A stretch of 5,681 nucleotides of DNA from Planctomycetota bacterium (lineage in GTDB: Bacteria > Planctomycetota > UBA1135 > UBA2386). A program made the position numbers and the translations under genes. Positions 4,133 through 5,681 of this stretch are shown here, piece by piece. Within the stretch, counting starts at the first letter, position 1, and the number at the start of each line of letters is the position of its first letter. Where the stretch lies: NCBI GenBank assembly GCA_016793305.1, contig JAEUHU010000439.1:1-5681 (forward strand). Reading direction: 5' to 3'. The notes under the pieces were generated by a model that saw only the letters and a program-made list of their open reading frames with translations, was not told the DNA's origin and ran no database searches.

Positions 4133-4318
4133 GTGTCCACGGTCCTGCTTCCCATCCTGGTCTTCTCGGTCCCCGTGCTCGCCATCGTGCTGTTGGCGCT
4201 CGGCGGACGACGGTTGTCCGGCTCGTGCGGCGGCATGAACCCCGACGGCTCCTGCCAGCGCTGCGGCAAGACCGGGGGCGAGAACGCGGCGGCGTCCGGC
4301 GGCGCGTGCGCCCGGTGA
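4133..4318 (+). CDS. nqrM: NqrM, maturation factor of Na+-NQR
   Basis: This 61-residue protein matches the NqrM (DUF539) family, small membrane proteins needed to assemble Na+-translocating NADH:quinone reductase, apparently by delivering iron for its membrane-embedded Fe centre. It has one transmembrane helix (about 4-24), then basic GGRRLSG and a cysteine cluster: C32 in SGSCGG, C41 and C44 in SCQRCG, and C59 near the end. The start is GTG at 4133 with no strong ribosome site, and the GTG fits the helix start. It precedes nqrA by 64 bases on the same strand, which supports the call. In many bacteria nqrM comes at the end of the operon, after the structural genes and apbE, so its place ahead of nqrA is notable. 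Confidence 0.85.
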   Translation: MSTVLLPILVFSVPVLAIVLLALGGRRLSGSCGGMNPDGSCQRCGKTGGENAAASGGACAR

Positions 4319-4382
4319 GTTCGCCCCGGCTGGTGCGGCAGCGCTCCGGATCCTCCTTCTCCTTCGTCAGGTCACCGCTCGG

Positions 4383-5681
4383 ATGACTACCTACACCATC
4401 AAGAAAGGCTTCGACCTGCCGCTGGCGGGTCGTCCAGAGCTCCAGCTCGTCGATGCGCCGGAAGCCGCGCGCGTCGCCATCGAGACGGCCGAGTTCCCCG
4501 GCATCAAGCCGAAGGCGCTGGTCAAGGAAGGGGACCTGGTGCAGACCGGCCAGCCGCTGTTCCTCGACAAGACCGATCGGGACCTGGTCTGGTGCTCGCC
4601 GGTCACCGGCAAGGTCGCGCGCATGGACTTCGGCGAGCGCCGCTTCCTGCTGCGCCTCGTGATCGACAACGCCGCGGTCGGCGGCGGCAAGGAGCAGTTC
4701 GCGCCGATGCCGAAGCCCGAGGGCGACCGTGCCTCGGTGATCAAGGCGATCAAGAACGCAGGCCTGTGGCCGCTGCTGCGGCAGCGCCCGGTCGGCAAGA
4801 TGGCCAACAGCCAGAAGACGCCGGTGGCGATCTTCGTGAACGGCATGGACACGGCCCCGCTGGCGGCCGACCCGGCGTTCGCGGTGCAGGGTCGCAAGGC
4901 CGACCTGCAGGCGGGCGTCGACCTGCTGAAGAAGCTGTGCGGCACGCTCTACCTGACGCTGCGCGCCGGCGGCGGCCACCAGGCCGAGTTGCGGGATCTG
5001 AAGGGTGTGCAGGTGCACGACTTCGCCGGTCCGCACCCGTCGGGCCTGGTCGGCACGCACATCAGCAGGATCCAACCGCTGAAGACCGGCGAGGTCGCCT
5101 GGACGGTCACCGTCCAGGACCTGGCGCGGCTCGGCGAATGGGCGCGCACCGGCCGCTATCCGGCCAAGGTGGTGGTGGCGCTCGGCGGCAGTGCCGCACC
5201 CGCGCGCAAGTACTACCGCACCCGCCAGAGCAGCAGCCTGGCGGCGCTGAACGGTGGCCAGCCGTTCGCCGGCGACGTGCGCGTGATCTGCGGCACGGTG
5301 CTGCACGGCAACGTGGCGGGCCAGGACGGGTGCCTCGGCTTCTACAACGGCACCGTCACCGTGATCCCCGAGGGCACCGGCCAGCGCGACCTGTTCGGCT
5401 GGGCGCTGCCGCAGTTCGGCAAGCTGAGCTGGCACCGCAGCGTGTTCAGCTGGCTCGCGCCGAAGAAGGAGTACGTCGTCGACGCACGCTTGAACGGCGG
5501 CCACCGGCCGATCGTCAACCTCGGTGCGTGGGAAGGCGTCACTCCGCTCGACATCCACCCGTCCTACCTCGTGCGCGCCATCCAGGCGAACGACGTCGAG
5601 GAGGCGGTCAAGCTCGGCCTGCTCGAGGTCACCGAAGAGGACGTGGCGCTGTGCACGTTCGTGGACCCCTGCAAGATCGAC
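4383..5681 (+). CDS. nqrA: Na+-translocating NADH:quinone reductase subunit A, 3' end cut by the window
   Basis: NqrA is the large cytoplasmic subunit of the six-subunit NqrABCDEF complex, which oxidises NADH, reduces quinone and pumps Na+ across the inner membrane. The 433 residues present begin with the family start TYTIKKGFDLPLAGRP. A lipoyl/biotin-carrier-like segment follows (about 45-85, with VKEGDLVQTGQPLF and SPVTGKV), then the conserved GPHPSGLVGTHI around residue 220, and the near-terminal EEDVALCTFVDPCKID. The family is about 450 residues long, so only a short tail is missing and the frame is intact. The ATG at 4383 matches the family N-terminus. The ribosome site is weak (AGG about 12 bases upstream). 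No hydrophobic segments are seen, as expected for a peripheral subunit. nqrB to nqrF presumably follow outside the window. Confidence 0.95.
   Translation, partial: MTTYTIKKGFDLPLAGRPELQLVDAPEAARVAIETAEFPGIKPKALVKEGDLVQTGQPLFLDKTDRDLVWCSPVTGKVARMDFGERRFLLRLVIDNAAVGGGKEQFAPMPKPEGDRASVIKAIKNAGLWPLLRQRPVGKMANSQKTPVAIFVNGMDTAPLAADPAFAVQGRKADLQAGVDLLKKLCGTLYLTLRAGGGHQAELRDLKGVQVHDFAGPHPSGLVGTHISRIQPLKTGEVAWTVTVQDLARLGEWARTGRYPAKVVVALGGSAAPARKYYRTRQSSSLAALNGGQPFAGDVRVICGTVLHGNVAGQDGCLGFYNGTVTVIPEGTGQRDLFGWALPQFGKLSWHRSVFSWLAPKKEYVVDARLNGGHRPIVNLGAWEGVTPLDIHPSYLVRAIQANDVEEAVKLGLLEVTEEDVALCTFVDPCKID

Overview
The window looks like a GC-rich Gammaproteobacterium-type chromosome. Three things support this: strong G/C preference at codon third positions, a bacterial-type selenocysteine tRNA gene (selC), and genes of the sodium-pumping NADH:quinone reductase (nqrM, nqrA). 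The exact lineage cannot be fixed from the sequence; a Xanthomonadales-like bacterium is only a guess.

Positions 1 to about 2,475 are the right-hand end of an integrated mobile element. It begins with the first 13 codons of an unknown minus-strand gene that runs off the left edge. A 711-nt stretch without a convincing gene follows (40-750). After it come two translationally coupled plus-strand genes: a YspA/DUF2493-type SLOG protein (751-1137) and an excisionase-like winged-helix protein (1134-1376). These converge on a minus-strand tyrosine recombinase (1373-2428), and the two stop codons overlap in one CTAG.

The unexplained part is 40-750. Its right half (347-750) contains five successive, non-overlapping inverted-repeat helices of 7-16 bp, two of them with nested hairpins. 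A possible 7-bp helix (347-353 with 744-750) would close the whole domain and end exactly one base before the SLOG start codon. The imperfect positions I found in these stems read as G-U pairs on the plus strand. This is a candidate structured RNA or large leader. It was found by eye and needs folding and covariation tests.

Positions 2476-2623 hold a strong sigma70-type promoter (TTGACA, 16 nt, TAGGAT) and an intact selC gene with anticodon TCA. The element lies on the 5' side of the tRNA gene, whereas most tRNA-targeting elements sit at the 3' end.

Positions 2624-5681 are ordinary chromosome: a minus-strand membrane-anchored EEP-family (endonuclease/exonuclease/phosphatase) protein, a divergent stand-alone acyl carrier protein, nqrM, and nqrA, which is cut by the right edge. 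nqrM matures the Na+-NQR complex that nqrA helps build, so those two belong together; nothing ties the EEP protein and the carrier protein to them.
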